64,000 bases of DNA from an uncultured Selenomonadales bacterium (GCA_947165145.1 CAMUZG010000002.1:1-64000), one strand, 5' to 3'. Positions 9,359 through 18,329 are shown, counted from the stretch's first letter. The notes: generated from the letters alone by a model not told the origin. Numbers and translations are program-made.

Positions 9359-9864
9359 TCGACCGTTATCAAAACTTTTCGGACGCCCGCGCTACAAATC
9401 TCGAACTTGTCGCCGATTGGTTGCAACGTCAGCGGTTCGCCCGCCGTGATGAAATTTTTAAACTTGAGCTTGATTGCTCGACACGCCGCGAAGTCCGCGC
9501 AGGTCAATAGCACTTCCAACAGCAAAAGCCCTGGCACAATCGGCGGGTTGAAGCGGTGGATTTTGTTTGTGTCGCCGACAGCCGTCACGAAGTCGAAAAC
9601 TTCCGTTGCCGTGAACACGCGCCAAATATTTTCTGACGATTGAATTCGACAGCCGAGAGCAGCTCGAACTTCCGAACGCGGACGAATCAGTTTGACCGAC
9701 AATTCCGCCGCCGAAGAACTCGCCCGCACGAGAGCCATAGACGCGTGAACTTTTATGACCTGTGCGTCCGCCGTGAACGAGCCGCGTTGAAATTTCAGTT
9801 CTGCCAACACGGTGTCGCTGAACTCGCTGAACGCCGACAATTTCTTTGCAAGGTCTCTAATCAT
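9355..9864 (-). CDS. MaoC-like hotdog-fold dehydratase/thioesterase
   Basis: The 169-aa product has a C-terminal hotdog domain with the (R)-hydratase pattern VGDTNKIHRFNPPIVPGLLLLE, in which Asp and His are the expected catalytic pair. Known MaoC-type enzymes hydrate enoyl-CoA; related forms act as thioesterases. An ATG at 9864 follows a GGGCGG stretch; a GTG two codons upstream is an alternative start. It is the first gene of the thiolase/ligase operon, which would fit hydratase, thiolase and ligase steps on one acyl chain. The operon resembles vraABC in architecture, but sequence orthology was not tested. Confidence 0.7.
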   Translation of the reverse strand: MIRDLAKKLSAFSEFSDTVLAELKFQRGSFTADAQVIKVHASMALVRASSSAAELSVKLIRPRSEVRAALGCRIQSSENIWRVFTATEVFDFVTAVGDTNKIHRFNPPIVPGLLLLEVLLTCADFAACRAIKLKFKNFITAGEPLTLQPIGDKFEICSAGVRKVLITVE

Positions 9865-9881
9865 CTGCACCGCCCGCTTTC

Positions 9882-9915
9882 AAAAAAAATCGCCCGCCGA
9901 CTTCCGACGAGCGGT
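9882..9915 (-). terminator. Terminator of the FliD-like gene
   Basis: On the minus strand a 9-bp stem (about 9891-9914, with G-U pairs) is followed by a run of eight T at 9882-9889. It lies just after the FliD-like stop and 18 nt before the hotdog operon start. The operon therefore needs read-through or a promoter that I did not find. Confidence 0.75.
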
Positions 9916-9936
9916 TTTTTCCTTGAGCAAAATTTT

Positions 9937-10773
9937 TTAGAACATCATGTTGAGAAGATTGCCGATGTTGTTGACGGCAGTAATGTTGCCTATATTTTTG
10001 CTGGAGTACATCGCGGCTTGATTGAATTGGTCGCCGAGCATCACTTTTGCCGAGGGGAAGAGTTGATCTCTTTGCCCGTTCGCGAACTTGATGTGATCTT
10101 CCGTCTTGCCGGCGAGTCCGTCTTTGCCGAGAATGTTTGAAACTTTATCGGGGTCGTTGAGAATCGCGTTAGCTAGCACGCTCTCGTTGATTGTAAATGA
10201 GCCGTCAGTGTTGGTGGTCAAGCCGATTGAAGAGTAATTCGCGGCGCGAAAAGTCGTGTCGCCGAAGGTCGTCGCCATAATGTCTATACGCTTTGACACG
10301 CCAGCATAGTCGCCGAAGAATTGTAACGTGTTGTTGTAGTCTTTGACGAAATCTTTGACGGTATCAATCGCCGCCTTGAGCTCGGTGCTGTATTTGGTCG
10401 TTTCAGTGACGTTGCCGTTCTTGTCGGTGTTGGTGACGGTGGAGATTGCGCCTTCCTTTTCGACGTTGAAGTTGTAATCTTTGAGTTTCGCGGCGGACGC
10501 AGAAAGTTCGCTCATGTTGTCGTCGAAGTCGTTTAAGAATTCGTTCTTGACCTCTTCGTATTTGGCGAGAACGTCTCTGAGACCCGCATTGACTTCGGTA
10601 AAGTCTGCGGTTGAAGTTTCCAAATTGGATTGATAGGAGCTGGCGAGAACGGCTTCAAGGCTCGTGTCGACTCCGTTCAAGCCCGCGAAGGAATCTTGCT
10701 TTTGCGCTTGATTGTTCGTCATGCCGAGTAGCATGTTGGCGTTGAGCAGGTTCGTGTTAAATTGGACTGACAT
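9937..10773 (-). CDS. FliD-like flagellar filament-cap/hook-associated protein
   Basis: The 278-aa product is rich in Asn, Ser, Thr and Asp and free of Cys, like flagellar axial proteins. Its middle part (YSSIGLTTNTDGSFTINESV, then a segment ending DPDKVSNILG) matches the pattern of the FliD C-terminal region, where a short DGS/T-x-I hairpin precedes a helix ending in D-x-V. It is much shorter than FliD (450 aa or more) and may be a variant cap or accessory axial protein. No signal peptide is present, consistent with export by the flagellar system. ATG at 10773 has GGAAGGTG upstream. It is monocistronic, with its own promoter and terminator, and separated from fliI-fliJ by 40 kb. Confidence 0.65.
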   Translation of the reverse strand: MSVQFNTNLLNANMLLGMTNNQAQKQDSFAGLNGVDTSLEAVLASSYQSNLETSTADFTEVNAGLRDVLAKYEEVKNEFLNDFDDNMSELSASAAKLKDYNFNVEKEGAISTVTNTDKNGNVTETTKYSTELKAAIDTVKDFVKDYNNTLQFFGDYAGVSKRIDIMATTFGDTTFRAANYSSIGLTTNTDGSFTINESVLANAILNDPDKVSNILGKDGLAGKTEDHIKFANGQRDQLFPSAKVMLGDQFNQAAMYSSKNIGNITAVNNIGNLLNMMF

Positions 10774-10825
10774 TGTAATCACCTTCCCTGACTGAGTCGA
10801 AAAACTCTCCATGAAACTTTTGTTG

Positions 10826-10854
10826 ATTCTACAATATTTGTCGACTGCTTGCAA
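10826..10854 (-). promoter_or_regulatory. Candidate promoter of the FliD-like gene
   Basis: On the minus strand TTGCAA (10849-10854) and TAGAAT (10826-10831) have 17-nt spacing, 53 nt before the ATG. It reads as a vegetative promoter and not a sigma-28 type. Confidence 0.55.
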
Positions 10855-10870
10855 GAAATTTTTAAAGGCG

Positions 10871-10900
10871 TTGCAGAAATCGTCGAATACCTGCTATAAT
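10871..10900 (+). promoter_or_regulatory. Candidate promoter of the envelope block
   Basis: TTGCAG (10871-10876) and a perfect TATAAT (10895-10900) are separated by 18 nt, 36 nt upstream of the secreted-protein ATG. It could drive the tightly packed genes that follow. Confidence 0.6.
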
Positions 10901-10936
10901 TCGCCGTAGAAATTTTTAGCGCGGAGGGAACTTGTG

Positions 10937-12157
10937 ATGAGTTGGAAAAAAATTTTGGCGTTGCTCGTCGTGCTGATGGCTGTGACGCTCTCGGCTGAAG
11001 CGGCAGTCGACCAATCTGCCAACGCCAAGCTCGCAAGAATCGAAATTGACACTTACGGCTTTGAACAGAGCGGCGCACTCCTCGACAGAATCAGTCGCCT
11101 TGAAAAAGATTTCAGCGGACAAAACATGGCTGGCAACATGAACGCCCGAATCGAAGCCATTTACGACACGCTTTACGACAACGCTGCGGGTCCAGGTCTC
11201 CTCGCCAAAATCAACGCGCTTGAATGGAATGTCAATCACCAAGTCGAAGGCGGCGGCATTGACAGCCGAATCACCACACTTGAAACTACAATCCTCGGCA
11301 AAACCACGCCAGGCACCTTCAACGCGAGAATTCGCGCGCTTGCAAAAAATTCTTACGGCGATGAAATTCTGCCGATAGCTCAAGTGCAAATTCCCGCGAA
11401 CACGCTGATTAAAATCGAAACGACTGCTCCTGTCAGCTCGAAGAACATGTTGGCGGGCGACGTTATCCCCGTGCGCGTAATTGAAGATGTTTTCGTTGAT
11501 GGCAGTCTCATTTTTGCGACGGGCTTGACGGGCGAAGGCACCATTACCCGCGTCGTTCGTGCGACAAATATTTTCAGCAATGGCAAAATCGAAACGGATT
11601 TCCACACACTCAAGGCGATTGACGGACAAAGCGCGAAAACTTTCGTGGGCACGGAATCAATCGAAGAAATGACCGTTAAAGAAATGGCTCGCGGGCTCAG
11701 TCTTGTCGGACAAACTTTTTCGGGCAAGCACAAAGACGTTGAAGAAATTCTTATTCGCGGCAAAAATATCGAACTGCCCGCAGGAATTCAGCTTTACGTG
11801 CAGATTAAGGAGCCGATTGTCGTTTACGGCGTGAGAGCTGACGGCAACGGGCTTTACTTCGACGACAGCATTGCAATCAGTCAATCCGCAGTCAGTCAAC
11901 CTGCCGACGTTCAACCTGCAGACAATCCGCCTGTCAACAATCAACCTGTAGTCGACACGCCGAGTCAACAAACTCAACCGCAACCAAAAACTAATCCGCA
12001 ATTCGGCAACGGCGGGCTTTCCGACGACGAATTAACAATTCAAGCCCCCGACGAACCTGCGGCGAGTTCTCAACCTGATGCGCCCGAACCGCGTCCTGAA
12101 GAAAATAAATCTCCGAACGATGACGGAGAAATTATCGAGATAATTGACGAGGAATGA
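10937..12157 (+). CDS. Secreted protein with helical repeats and Pro/Gln-rich tail
   Basis: The 406-aa product starts with a clear signal peptide (KKILALLVVLMAVTLSAEA). Residues about 25-140 contain four degenerate repeats of roughly 30 residues built around LLxRIxxLE or ARIxAL, suggesting short coiled coils. A beta-rich middle part follows (PANTLIKIETTAPVSSKN and onward). The tail from about residue 310 is low in complexity (Pro, Gln, Asp, Asn) and ends acidic (EIIEIIDEE). No named family was recognised. ATG 10937 follows GGAGGG by 8 nt; a GTG one codon earlier is possible. The LptD-like gene starts one base after its stop, so an outer-membrane or periplasmic assembly role is plausible. Confidence 0.75.
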   Translation: MSWKKILALLVVLMAVTLSAEAAVDQSANAKLARIEIDTYGFEQSGALLDRISRLEKDFSGQNMAGNMNARIEAIYDTLYDNAAGPGLLAKINALEWNVNHQVEGGGIDSRITTLETTILGKTTPGTFNARIRALAKNSYGDEILPIAQVQIPANTLIKIETTAPVSSKNMLAGDVIPVRVIEDVFVDGSLIFATGLTGEGTITRVVRATNIFSNGKIETDFHTLKAIDGQSAKTFVGTESIEEMTVKEMARGLSLVGQTFSGKHKDVEEILIRGKNIELPAGIQLYVQIKEPIVVYGVRADGNGLYFDDSIAISQSAVSQPADVQPADNPPVNNQPVVDTPSQQTQPQPKTNPQFGNGGLSDDELTIQAPDEPAASSQPDAPEPRPEENKSPNDDGEIIEIIDEE

Positions 12158-12158
12158 T

Positions 12159-13688
12159 ATGAAGAAATTTTGGAGCGTTGTGCCTATCTTGACCGCATTG
12201 CTCGTCACGCCGACAGCTGAGGCAGATTACGAATCGAAGTCGGACACGGGCGCAAGTTTTTTCGATTACGTAGAAAATCGCCGCCGCGAAGAACGTGCCA
12301 ACCAACTCACCGAAGAACAAGAGAAATTGCTTGCAGACATTGAAGAGGCTAAAGAACGTCTTCCGCGCGAACCGAAGGAAGGCGACCCAGTTCCTGCCGT
12401 GTTCGAGGGCGATGATCTCGTCTATTATTCTAACAGCGGCGAATTCATTGCGACGGGCAAAGTTGACATCATTCAGCTTGACGGCTACCGTTTCCAGAGC
12501 GAAGAGGCGACCGGCAACATCAAAGAACAAGTCGTCCGCGTGGAGGACAGAGCTCATTTCCTGCAATTCACAGCAAACGCGCCGCGTGTCACGCTTGACG
12601 GCTACAAAACCGTTTACAATTACGGCACGAAGACTGGCACTATGGGCGAAGGCAACGGCAAGGCTGGCGATTATTATCTGACGGGCAAACGTTTTGAATT
12701 TTATCCCGACCACATCGTCGTTTACAACGGCACGCAGACCAAATGCGGCGCGAAAAATCCCGATTATCATCTCAGTGCGGAACGCATGGAGATTTGGCCC
12801 GAACAGGTTATCCGCATGTACAACGTTAAGTTTTGGATTAAGAATAAAGTCGTCGCAACCAAAGAGTACGAAGAAAATCAGCTCGGCGAGAAGAAGAAAA
12901 ATTATTTCCCGCGCGTCGGCTACAATTCTGACCACGGTGCTTACGTCCGCGACAATTTTGAAATTCCGTTGCGCAAACATTTGACTTTGAATATCGGCGC
13001 GTACATCGAGACTAAAAAGGGAATTCGCAGCAACGCGGAGCTTGAATACATCAACCGCGAACTGCGCACCCGCGTCCGATACGGCTTCTACGACGACAGC
13101 GATGCTCGTTGGATTCAAAAGGAACCGTCGCTTAATGTCGCTTACGAAAAACGAATCGGCACGTCGCCTGTAACCTACAGATTTGAAACGGAAATCGGTC
13201 ATTGGCGGCAAAATGCAGTTTCAGCCACGCGGCAGGAGTACGAGCTCTCCTTGTCGCACGACCCAATTTCAATCGGCAAATATTACCTGTTCTTGAACAT
13301 GGGCTACAAAATCACCAAGGAAAATCCTAAAAACGTCAACAGCGGCAACACGACGACTAAAGGTCTGCGCTACAGCTTTTTGGTCGGCAGAGACTTCGAC
13401 GAACGCTTTGCTGCCTACGCGGGCTTTTCCTATGACAAAAACAACTCAACCAATTCCCTGTTCAACTTCGACAACGACAGCTATTCAAAAAAATTTCAGG
13501 CGGGCATAAGCTACTATCTGACGCCAAAAGATCGCTTTGTTATCGGCGTGAAATGGGATGCCGATAATCACAAGATTGACGACATCGACTATTACTGGTA
13601 CCATGACATGCATTGCTCGCAATCGGTTATTCGTTGGCGCGGCAAGCGCAAAAAATTGGAAGTGCATTGGGAGTTCCTGCCGTGGTGA
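12159..13688 (+). CDS. LptD/OstA-like outer-membrane LPS-assembly protein
   Basis: The 509-aa product has a signal peptide (MKKFWSVVPILTALLVTPTAEA), a charged linker and a beta-jelly-roll segment typical of OstA/LptA (VFEGDDLVYYSNSGEFIATG, about residues 80-180). From about residue 245 onward it alternates aromatic strands of an outer-membrane barrel and ends in an aromatic residue (FLPW). Known LptD proteins insert LPS into the outer membrane and are often near 780 aa, so this shorter version may be a lineage-specific form or a paralogue. ATG 12159 follows GAGG. The gene sits among heptose and lipid A-modifying genes, which supports the call. LptE and LptA are not seen in this window. Confidence 0.75.
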   Translation: MKKFWSVVPILTALLVTPTAEADYESKSDTGASFFDYVENRRREERANQLTEEQEKLLADIEEAKERLPREPKEGDPVPAVFEGDDLVYYSNSGEFIATGKVDIIQLDGYRFQSEEATGNIKEQVVRVEDRAHFLQFTANAPRVTLDGYKTVYNYGTKTGTMGEGNGKAGDYYLTGKRFEFYPDHIVVYNGTQTKCGAKNPDYHLSAERMEIWPEQVIRMYNVKFWIKNKVVATKEYEENQLGEKKKNYFPRVGYNSDHGAYVRDNFEIPLRKHLTLNIGAYIETKKGIRSNAELEYINRELRTRVRYGFYDDSDARWIQKEPSLNVAYEKRIGTSPVTYRFETEIGHWRQNAVSATRQEYELSLSHDPISIGKYYLFLNMGYKITKENPKNVNSGNTTTKGLRYSFLVGRDFDERFAAYAGFSYDKNNSTNSLFNFDNDSYSKKFQAGISYYLTPKDRFVIGVKWDADNHKIDDIDYYWYHDMHCSQSVIRWRGKRKKLEVHWEFLPW

Positions 13689-15211
13689 ATTTGTTCTGCC
13701 TGTTCGTCGTTTCGTTGATTATGTTTTTCCTCGGTGCGCATTTGATACCGATAACCGACCCGACCGAATCCGTCTACGCCTTGACGGCAAAAGAAATGCT
13801 CATGGCGGGCGATTGGCTCTCGCCGCACATCTACGGAAATTTCTGGTACGACAAGCCGATAATGTTCTACCTTGAGCTTTTAATCTCGTACAAAATTTTC
13901 GGCGTCGGGGAATTTGCGTCGAGACTATTTCCCGCGATCTTCGCAACGTTCGGCTTGTTCCTGACTTATTTTTTTGGCTCGAAACTCTACAAAAAAAAAA
14001 TCGGCTTCACGTCGGCAATACTTCTCGCGACAACGTTGGAGTATTGGTATTTGTCGCACGCCGTGATAACCGATATGACGTTGCTCGTGATGTTCTCGGT
14101 CACGCTGATGAGTTTCTTTCTCGCCTATCGCGCGGGCAAACCGCAATTTTATATCGTGTCGTTCGCGGCGTCGGCAGTGGCAGTCTTGACGAAAGGTCCC
14201 ATCGGATTTTTTTTGCCTGGACTGATAATTTTAATTTTCTTGGCGTGGCAGGGCGATCTTCGACATTTGAAAAAAATTTTCCGCCCGAAAAATTTGCTGA
14301 CGTTCGTGGCGATTGTCGCGCTGTGGTATCTGCCAATGACGCTGATTCACGGGCGCGAGTTCATAGAAAATTTTTTGGGCGTGCACAACTTTTTGCGGGC
14401 GACGGTCTCCGAATATCCGAAAACGGACGTGTGGTATTATTACATGCTGATTTGCGTTATCGGATTCTTCCCGTGGTCACTTGTGCTGATTCCCGCCGCG
14501 CTGAAAAAATTTTTCCGCAGAGTGGGACTTTTCATCGAAGAAGGACGCTTGCCGATATTCGACGCTCACGAGAAATTTTTAATCGTCTGGGCGTTGACGG
14601 TCGTGATTTTCTTCCAGCTGTGCGCGACAAAATACGTGACTTACACGTTGCCGGCAATGATTCCCGTGGCGATTTTCGTTGCGCGATACTTCGTCAATCG
14701 GTGGAAAATTTTTCTCGGCATAGCGGGTACATCGCTGATAATTTTCCCGTTCACGCTGTATTTCGTGGCGTTGCCGCTAGCTGAAGACAATTCCGCCCGC
14801 CGCGAAGCTCAATTAATTGCGCCGCTCATTGACGACGAAACTTGCGTTGTCAGTCACGGCAAAGAGTATCCAGGCTCACTGCCTTTTTACACTGGCGCGA
14901 AAATTTTCCGCTTGGAGACGCCCGAAAACTTCGCCAAAATCCGTCCGCAGAAATTAGCGTGGACGAGCAAAAATGTTATGCCGTTCATGACCTTTGACGA
15001 ATTGCCCACCGATAAAAAAGTTTTGGCGGTTGTCAGCGTCGCTTACGAAAAAAATTTCCTCGACAATGCCGCAGGTGATTGGAAACTCGTCGGAACCGTC
15101 GACAAGATAAAGCTTGAGGCACGCGTCGAAAACTTTTTCTACGGTCGCCAAAGTCAAGCGATCAAAACAAAAATTTTTGTCAGGGAGAAAACTTATGGCA
15201 ATCATCGTTAA
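13682..15211 (+). CDS. ArnT-like GT83 family integral membrane glycosyltransferase
   Basis: The 509-aa protein carries about ten membrane segments and the family signature near its start (ITDPTESVYALTAKEML, then GNFWYDKPIMFY), corresponding to the acidic first periplasmic loop of ArnT/PMT transferases. Such enzymes move a sugar from a polyprenyl-phosphate donor to lipid A or protein in the periplasm. Start candidates are GTG 13682 and GTG 13685, overlapping the LptD-like stop; GGGAG lies about 8 nt upstream. A longer frame to 13613 would add residues outside the family pattern. The location between LptD-like and heptose genes favours lipid A or LPS core as acceptor. The donor sugar is unknown. 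Confidence 0.8.
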   Translation: MVNLFCLFVVSLIMFFLGAHLIPITDPTESVYALTAKEMLMAGDWLSPHIYGNFWYDKPIMFYLELLISYKIFGVGEFASRLFPAIFATFGLFLTYFFGSKLYKKKIGFTSAILLATTLEYWYLSHAVITDMTLLVMFSVTLMSFFLAYRAGKPQFYIVSFAASAVAVLTKGPIGFFLPGLIILIFLAWQGDLRHLKKIFRPKNLLTFVAIVALWYLPMTLIHGREFIENFLGVHNFLRATVSEYPKTDVWYYYMLICVIGFFPWSLVLIPAALKKFFRRVGLFIEEGRLPIFDAHEKFLIVWALTVVIFFQLCATKYVTYTLPAMIPVAIFVARYFVNRWKIFLGIAGTSLIIFPFTLYFVALPLAEDNSARREAQLIAPLIDDETCVVSHGKEYPGSLPFYTGAKIFRLETPENFAKIRPQKLAWTSKNVMPFMTFDELPTDKKVLAVVSVAYEKNFLDNAAGDWKLVGTVDKIKLEARVENFFYGRQSQAIKTKIFVREKTYGNHR

Positions 15212-15689
15212 AGCTTACGACTCACGCAACGTTCGCGAAGCTATAGAAATTTGGAACGAAGTCGTCCGCGAAGGCATTGCTTTCCCGCAAGAAGACGAAC
15301 TCGACGAAATTACCGGCGACGAATTTTTTAAAGCGCAATCGTTCACGGGGCTTGCCGTCGACGAGGACAGCGGCGAAATTTTGGCGTTGTACATTCTGCA
15401 CCCGAATAACGTCGGTCGTTGCGCTCACATCAGCAACGCAAGCTACGCGGTTCGCTCGAATCTGCGCGGGCGGCACATCGGCGAAATCATCGTCAAAGAT
15501 TGCATTGCTCGTGCGAAGGAATTGGGCTTCCGAATCCTGCAATTTAACGCGGTCGTCGCCACGAACATTCACGCGCGGCATTTGTATCAACGTCTCGGCT
15601 TCACGGAGCTCGGCACAATTCCTGGCGGCTTCCGTATGCCTGACGGTTCGTTTGTAGATATTGTTCCTCAATTCATTGCTTTGACTTAG
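15195..15689 (+). CDS. GNAT family N-acetyltransferase
   Basis: The 164-aa product has the GNAT fold: the acetyl-CoA pyrophosphate loop is RGRHIGEIIV (about residues 93-102), followed by the NIHARHLYQRLGF segment usual near the C-terminus. GNAT enzymes acetylate small molecules, sugars or protein termini using acetyl-CoA; the substrate is unknown. ATG 15195 follows AGGGAG and overlaps the previous gene by 17 nt, so the two are probably co-translated. Its place in an LPS block hints at nucleotide-sugar acetylation. It could also be an unrelated passenger. Confidence 0.8.
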   Translation: MAIIVKAYDSRNVREAIEIWNEVVREGIAFPQEDELDEITGDEFFKAQSFTGLAVDEDSGEILALYILHPNNVGRCAHISNASYAVRSNLRGRHIGEIIVKDCIARAKELGFRILQFNAVVATNIHARHLYQRLGFTELGTIPGGFRMPDGSFVDIVPQFIALT

Positions 15690-15700
15690 GGGGCGAGGAT

Positions 15701-16693
15701 TTGCAAGAGTTAATTAATATAACAAACAATATGCGCGACAAAAAAATTTTGGTCATCGGCGACATAGTTGCTGATGTTTACGTCGACGGGCGAATCTCCC
15801 GCATCTCACGCGAGGCTCCTGTTCTGATTCTCGAAAAAGCCGGTGAACGCGTCGTTGCAGGCGGTGCTGCCAACGTCATCACGAACGCTGCGACACTCGG
15901 CGCGGAAGTCTATGCTGTCGGTGTTATCGGTGACGACAATTACGCGGAGAGTTTGCGCAACATTTTCAAAGACCTTGACGTTCACATCGAAGGGCTTGTT
16001 CGCGACAAATCTCGTCCGACAATTTCAAAGACGCGCATTATCGCAGGCGGTCGCGCAACCGTCAGTCAACAAATCGTCCGCATTGACAGCGAAAGTCACG
16101 ATCCGCTCAGCAAAAAGGTTGAGGCTGAACTTCTCGCCAAGATTGATAAAATTCTGCCTAATGTCGACGGAGTCATCATGAGCGACTACGGTAGCGGCAC
16201 GATTACTTCCAACGCCCGCAAACTCATCACGCGCTTTGCTGGCAAGAAAAAAATTCCAAGTATCGTCGATTCGCGCTACAACATCGGAAAATTCGAGGGC
16301 ATCGGCTACGTCAAGCAGAACGATTCGGAAGTCGGCGCGTTCGTCGGCTTCGAGCTCAATGACGTGACTGATTTAATCAGCGCGGGCACTCAACTTTTGA
16401 CGAAGTTAAACGTTTCGGGCGTGCTGGTTACTCGCGGCGAAAAAGGCATGAGTTTATTTGAACGCAACGGCGCGACGCATCACATTCCCGTCAGCGACAA
16501 AAGCGAAGTTTTCGACGTGTCGGGCGCGGGCGATACGTGCGTGGCGGCTTTTCTGCTTGCATTGACGGCGGGGGCTCAACCTGCTGTTGCGGCGAAAATT
16601 GCCAACTACGCGTCGGGAATTGCTGTTCGCAAACTCGGTACGGCAACCGTCAGCGCGACCGAACTTATTGCGACTTTGGAGCGTGCAAGATGA
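15701..16693 (+). CDS. rfaE1: D-glycero-beta-D-manno-heptose-7-phosphate kinase
   Basis: This 330-aa PfkB/ribokinase-family enzyme phosphorylates heptose 7-phosphate at C1 in the ADP-heptose pathway for LPS core. It shows ILVIGDIVADVYVDGRISRISREAP at the start, the AGGAANV glycine motif and the catalytic DVSGAGDT box near residue 275. It corresponds to the N-terminal half of the E. coli bifunctional HldE. A TTG start at 15701 is supported by AGGGGGCGAGGA upstream and by the extra N-terminal helix found in the family; ATG 15731 is the alternative. The adenylyltransferase half is the next gene, separated by a repeat-derived hairpin. Confidence 0.9.
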   Translation: MQELINITNNMRDKKILVIGDIVADVYVDGRISRISREAPVLILEKAGERVVAGGAANVITNAATLGAEVYAVGVIGDDNYAESLRNIFKDLDVHIEGLVRDKSRPTISKTRIIAGGRATVSQQIVRIDSESHDPLSKKVEAELLAKIDKILPNVDGVIMSDYGSGTITSNARKLITRFAGKKKIPSIVDSRYNIGKFEGIGYVKQNDSEVGAFVGFELNDVTDLISAGTQLLTKLNVSGVLVTRGEKGMSLFERNGATHHIPVSDKSEVFDVSGAGDTCVAAFLLALTAGAQPAVAAKIANYASGIAVRKLGTATVSATELIATLERAR

Positions 16694-16757
16694 GCTATCA
16701 GCTATCAGCTTTCAGGGGGTACGGTTTTATCTGACAGCTGACCCCTGACAGCTAACT
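16694..16757 (+). repeat. Heptamer repeat with large hairpin between rfaE1 and rfaE2
   Basis: The tract starts with tandem AGCTATC heptamers and ends with CAGCTGACCCC-type copies in inverse orientation. AGCTTTCAGGGG can pair with CCCCTGACAGCT (11 of 12 positions), giving a strong stem inside the operon. It belongs to the dispersed repeat family found at about ten sites here. The hairpin has no T-run, so it may act on RNA stability and not on termination. Confidence 0.65.
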
Positions 16758-16771
16758 TGGGAGTAATTCAA

Positions 16772-17239
16772 ATGTTGATTGATAGGAACGACACCGCAAG
16801 CTTTTGCGACGAATTGAGGCTTAGCGGAAAAAAAATCGTCTTCACGAACGGCTGCTTTGACATAATTCACGCGGGACACGTCCGTTACTTGTCGACTGCA
16901 AAAAATTTCGGCGACGTGCTGATTGTCGGGCTCAACACTGATGAATCCGTCCGCAGGCTCAAAGGCAATTCTCGTCCGATTAACAATCAAGACGACCGCG
17001 CGGAAGTTTTGCTCGGCTTGAAGGCTGTTGACCACGTGATTTTTTTCGGCGAGGCGACTGCTGAAAATCTTATCGCTGAAGTCAAACCGAATGTCTACGT
17101 CAAGGGCGGCGATTACACTTTGGCGACGTTGCCTGAAGCTCAAATCGTTCAGCGTTACGGCGGACGCGTAGAGCTTGTCAATTTGGTTGCCGGTCGTTCA
17201 ACAACAAATATCGTCGCAAAGATTTTATCGGAGAAGTGA
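16772..17239 (+). CDS. rfaE2: D-glycero-beta-D-manno-heptose 1-phosphate adenylyltransferase
   Basis: The 155-aa nucleotidyltransferase makes ADP-heptose from heptose 1-phosphate and ATP. The cytidylyltransferase-like motif GCFDIIHAGHVRYL carries the HxGH signature, and the C-terminal segment includes SRPINNQDDRAEVL and VKGGDY. It equals the C-terminal half of HldE. ATG 16772 follows GGGAG by 8 nt. Together with rfaE1 and the heptosyltransferase it forms a heptose unit. Two neighbouring steps (GmhA, GmhB, HldD) are not present in the window. Confidence 0.92.
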   Translation: MLIDRNDTASFCDELRLSGKKIVFTNGCFDIIHAGHVRYLSTAKNFGDVLIVGLNTDESVRRLKGNSRPINNQDDRAEVLLGLKAVDHVIFFGEATAENLIAEVKPNVYVKGGDYTLATLPEAQIVQRYGGRVELVNLVAGRSTTNIVAKILSEK

Positions 17240-17240
17240 C

Positions 17241-18266
17241 ATGGAAGACTTGAAAAACGTTTTAATCGTCAAACTTAGCGCGATGGGCGACGTGATTCAC
17301 GCCCTGCCCGTCAGCTACGCAATAAAAGAAACTTTTCCCGACGCAAAAATTACGTGGGTCGTCGAGCCGCCGTCGTTGCCGTTGCTTGAATTGAATCCCT
17401 GCGTCGACAAAATCCTGCTGTTCAAGAAAAAAGATTTCCGTTCACTGAAAGGTTTCATGCGCGAATTTTTCCCGTTCAAACACGAATTGCAGGAGCAGAG
17501 CTACGACGCGGTGCTTGACTTGCAAGGGCTGTTCAAATCGGCGGCGATTGCTTTCTTTGCGAAGTCGAACATCAAGCTTGGGATTTGCAATATGCGCGAA
17601 CTCAGCGACAAAATTTCAAAGCCCGTCATCGGCGAAAACGCGGAAGGTCACATCGTCGAACGCTACCTTGACACGGCGCGGGCTGTCGGTTGCGTCGTCG
17701 GCAACGTCGTTTTCCCGATTCAAATTCCCGTTGAGCAATCCGAAAAGGCGCGAGTGATTATGGAGCACGCCGGCATTCGCGAAGGCAATCCGTATGTTGT
17801 GTTCGTCGTCGGAGCGAATTGGCCTAACAAACGTTGGCCTACCGAACATTTTGCCGCGTTGGGCGATTGGTTCTATCAACTGGCGGTCGTGCCCATTCTT
17901 GTCGGTAATGGCGATCTCGACGATCAACGCGCTAAAGAAATTGAATCCAAAATGGAAATTCCGCCGATTAATCTTGTCAACCGCACGAACATTCCGCAAC
18001 TGGCGCACGTCATCAGAAGTTCACGGCTAGTTATCGGCGGCGACACGGGACCGGTACATTTAGGCGCGGCTCTCGGCGTGCGGACAATTATGTTAATGGG
18101 ACCGACGAACGCGACGCGCAACGGACCTTTCGGGCAACTGCAAAACGCTATCGAAGTCGAACGGGCTTGCAAAGGCTGTTGGAAACGTTCTTGCCCGAAG
18201 AACGAAATTTGTCTTGAGAAAATCCCCGTCAGTTTCGTGGAGGATAAAATTGCGTCTATGAGTTAA
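17241..18266 (+). CDS. ADP-heptose:LPS heptosyltransferase (GT9)
   Basis: The 341-aa enzyme adds heptose from ADP-heptose to the LPS inner core on the cytoplasmic side. It starts LIVKLSAMGDVIHALPV, the GT9 N-terminal signature, and has the C-terminal donor-binding segment VIGGDTGPVHLGAALGV followed by MGPTNATRNGPFG. Near the end CKGCWKRSCPKNEICL holds four cysteines, common in the WaaF/WaaC group. ATG 17241 lies one base after the rfaE2 stop. Whether it adds heptose I or II cannot be decided. Confidence 0.9.
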   Translation: MEDLKNVLIVKLSAMGDVIHALPVSYAIKETFPDAKITWVVEPPSLPLLELNPCVDKILLFKKKDFRSLKGFMREFFPFKHELQEQSYDAVLDLQGLFKSAAIAFFAKSNIKLGICNMRELSDKISKPVIGENAEGHIVERYLDTARAVGCVVGNVVFPIQIPVEQSEKARVIMEHAGIREGNPYVVFVVGANWPNKRWPTEHFAALGDWFYQLAVVPILVGNGDLDDQRAKEIESKMEIPPINLVNRTNIPQLAHVIRSSRLVIGGDTGPVHLGAALGVRTIMLMGPTNATRNGPFGQLQNAIEVERACKGCWKRSCPKNEICLEKIPVSFVEDKIASMS

Positions 18267-18292
18267 AGCGTTTCGGTAAATCAAAATTATCG

Positions 18293-18329
18293 AGTGACGA
18301 GGAATTTTTTCGGAAAAAGAACCGTCACT
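18293..18329 (+). repeat. Inverted repeat upstream of the LtaS-like gene
   Basis: AGTGACG (18293-18299) pairs with CGTCACT (18323-18329) around a 23-nt AT-rich loop. It lies between the heptosyltransferase stop and the LtaS-like start. It could be an operator or an mRNA hairpin; it lacks a terminator T-run. Confidence 0.35.

Noticed and set aside
16694-16757. Terminator between rfaE1 and rfaE2
   Set aside because: The large hairpin has no T-run and lies between two genes of one pathway; it is part of the heptamer repeat family.
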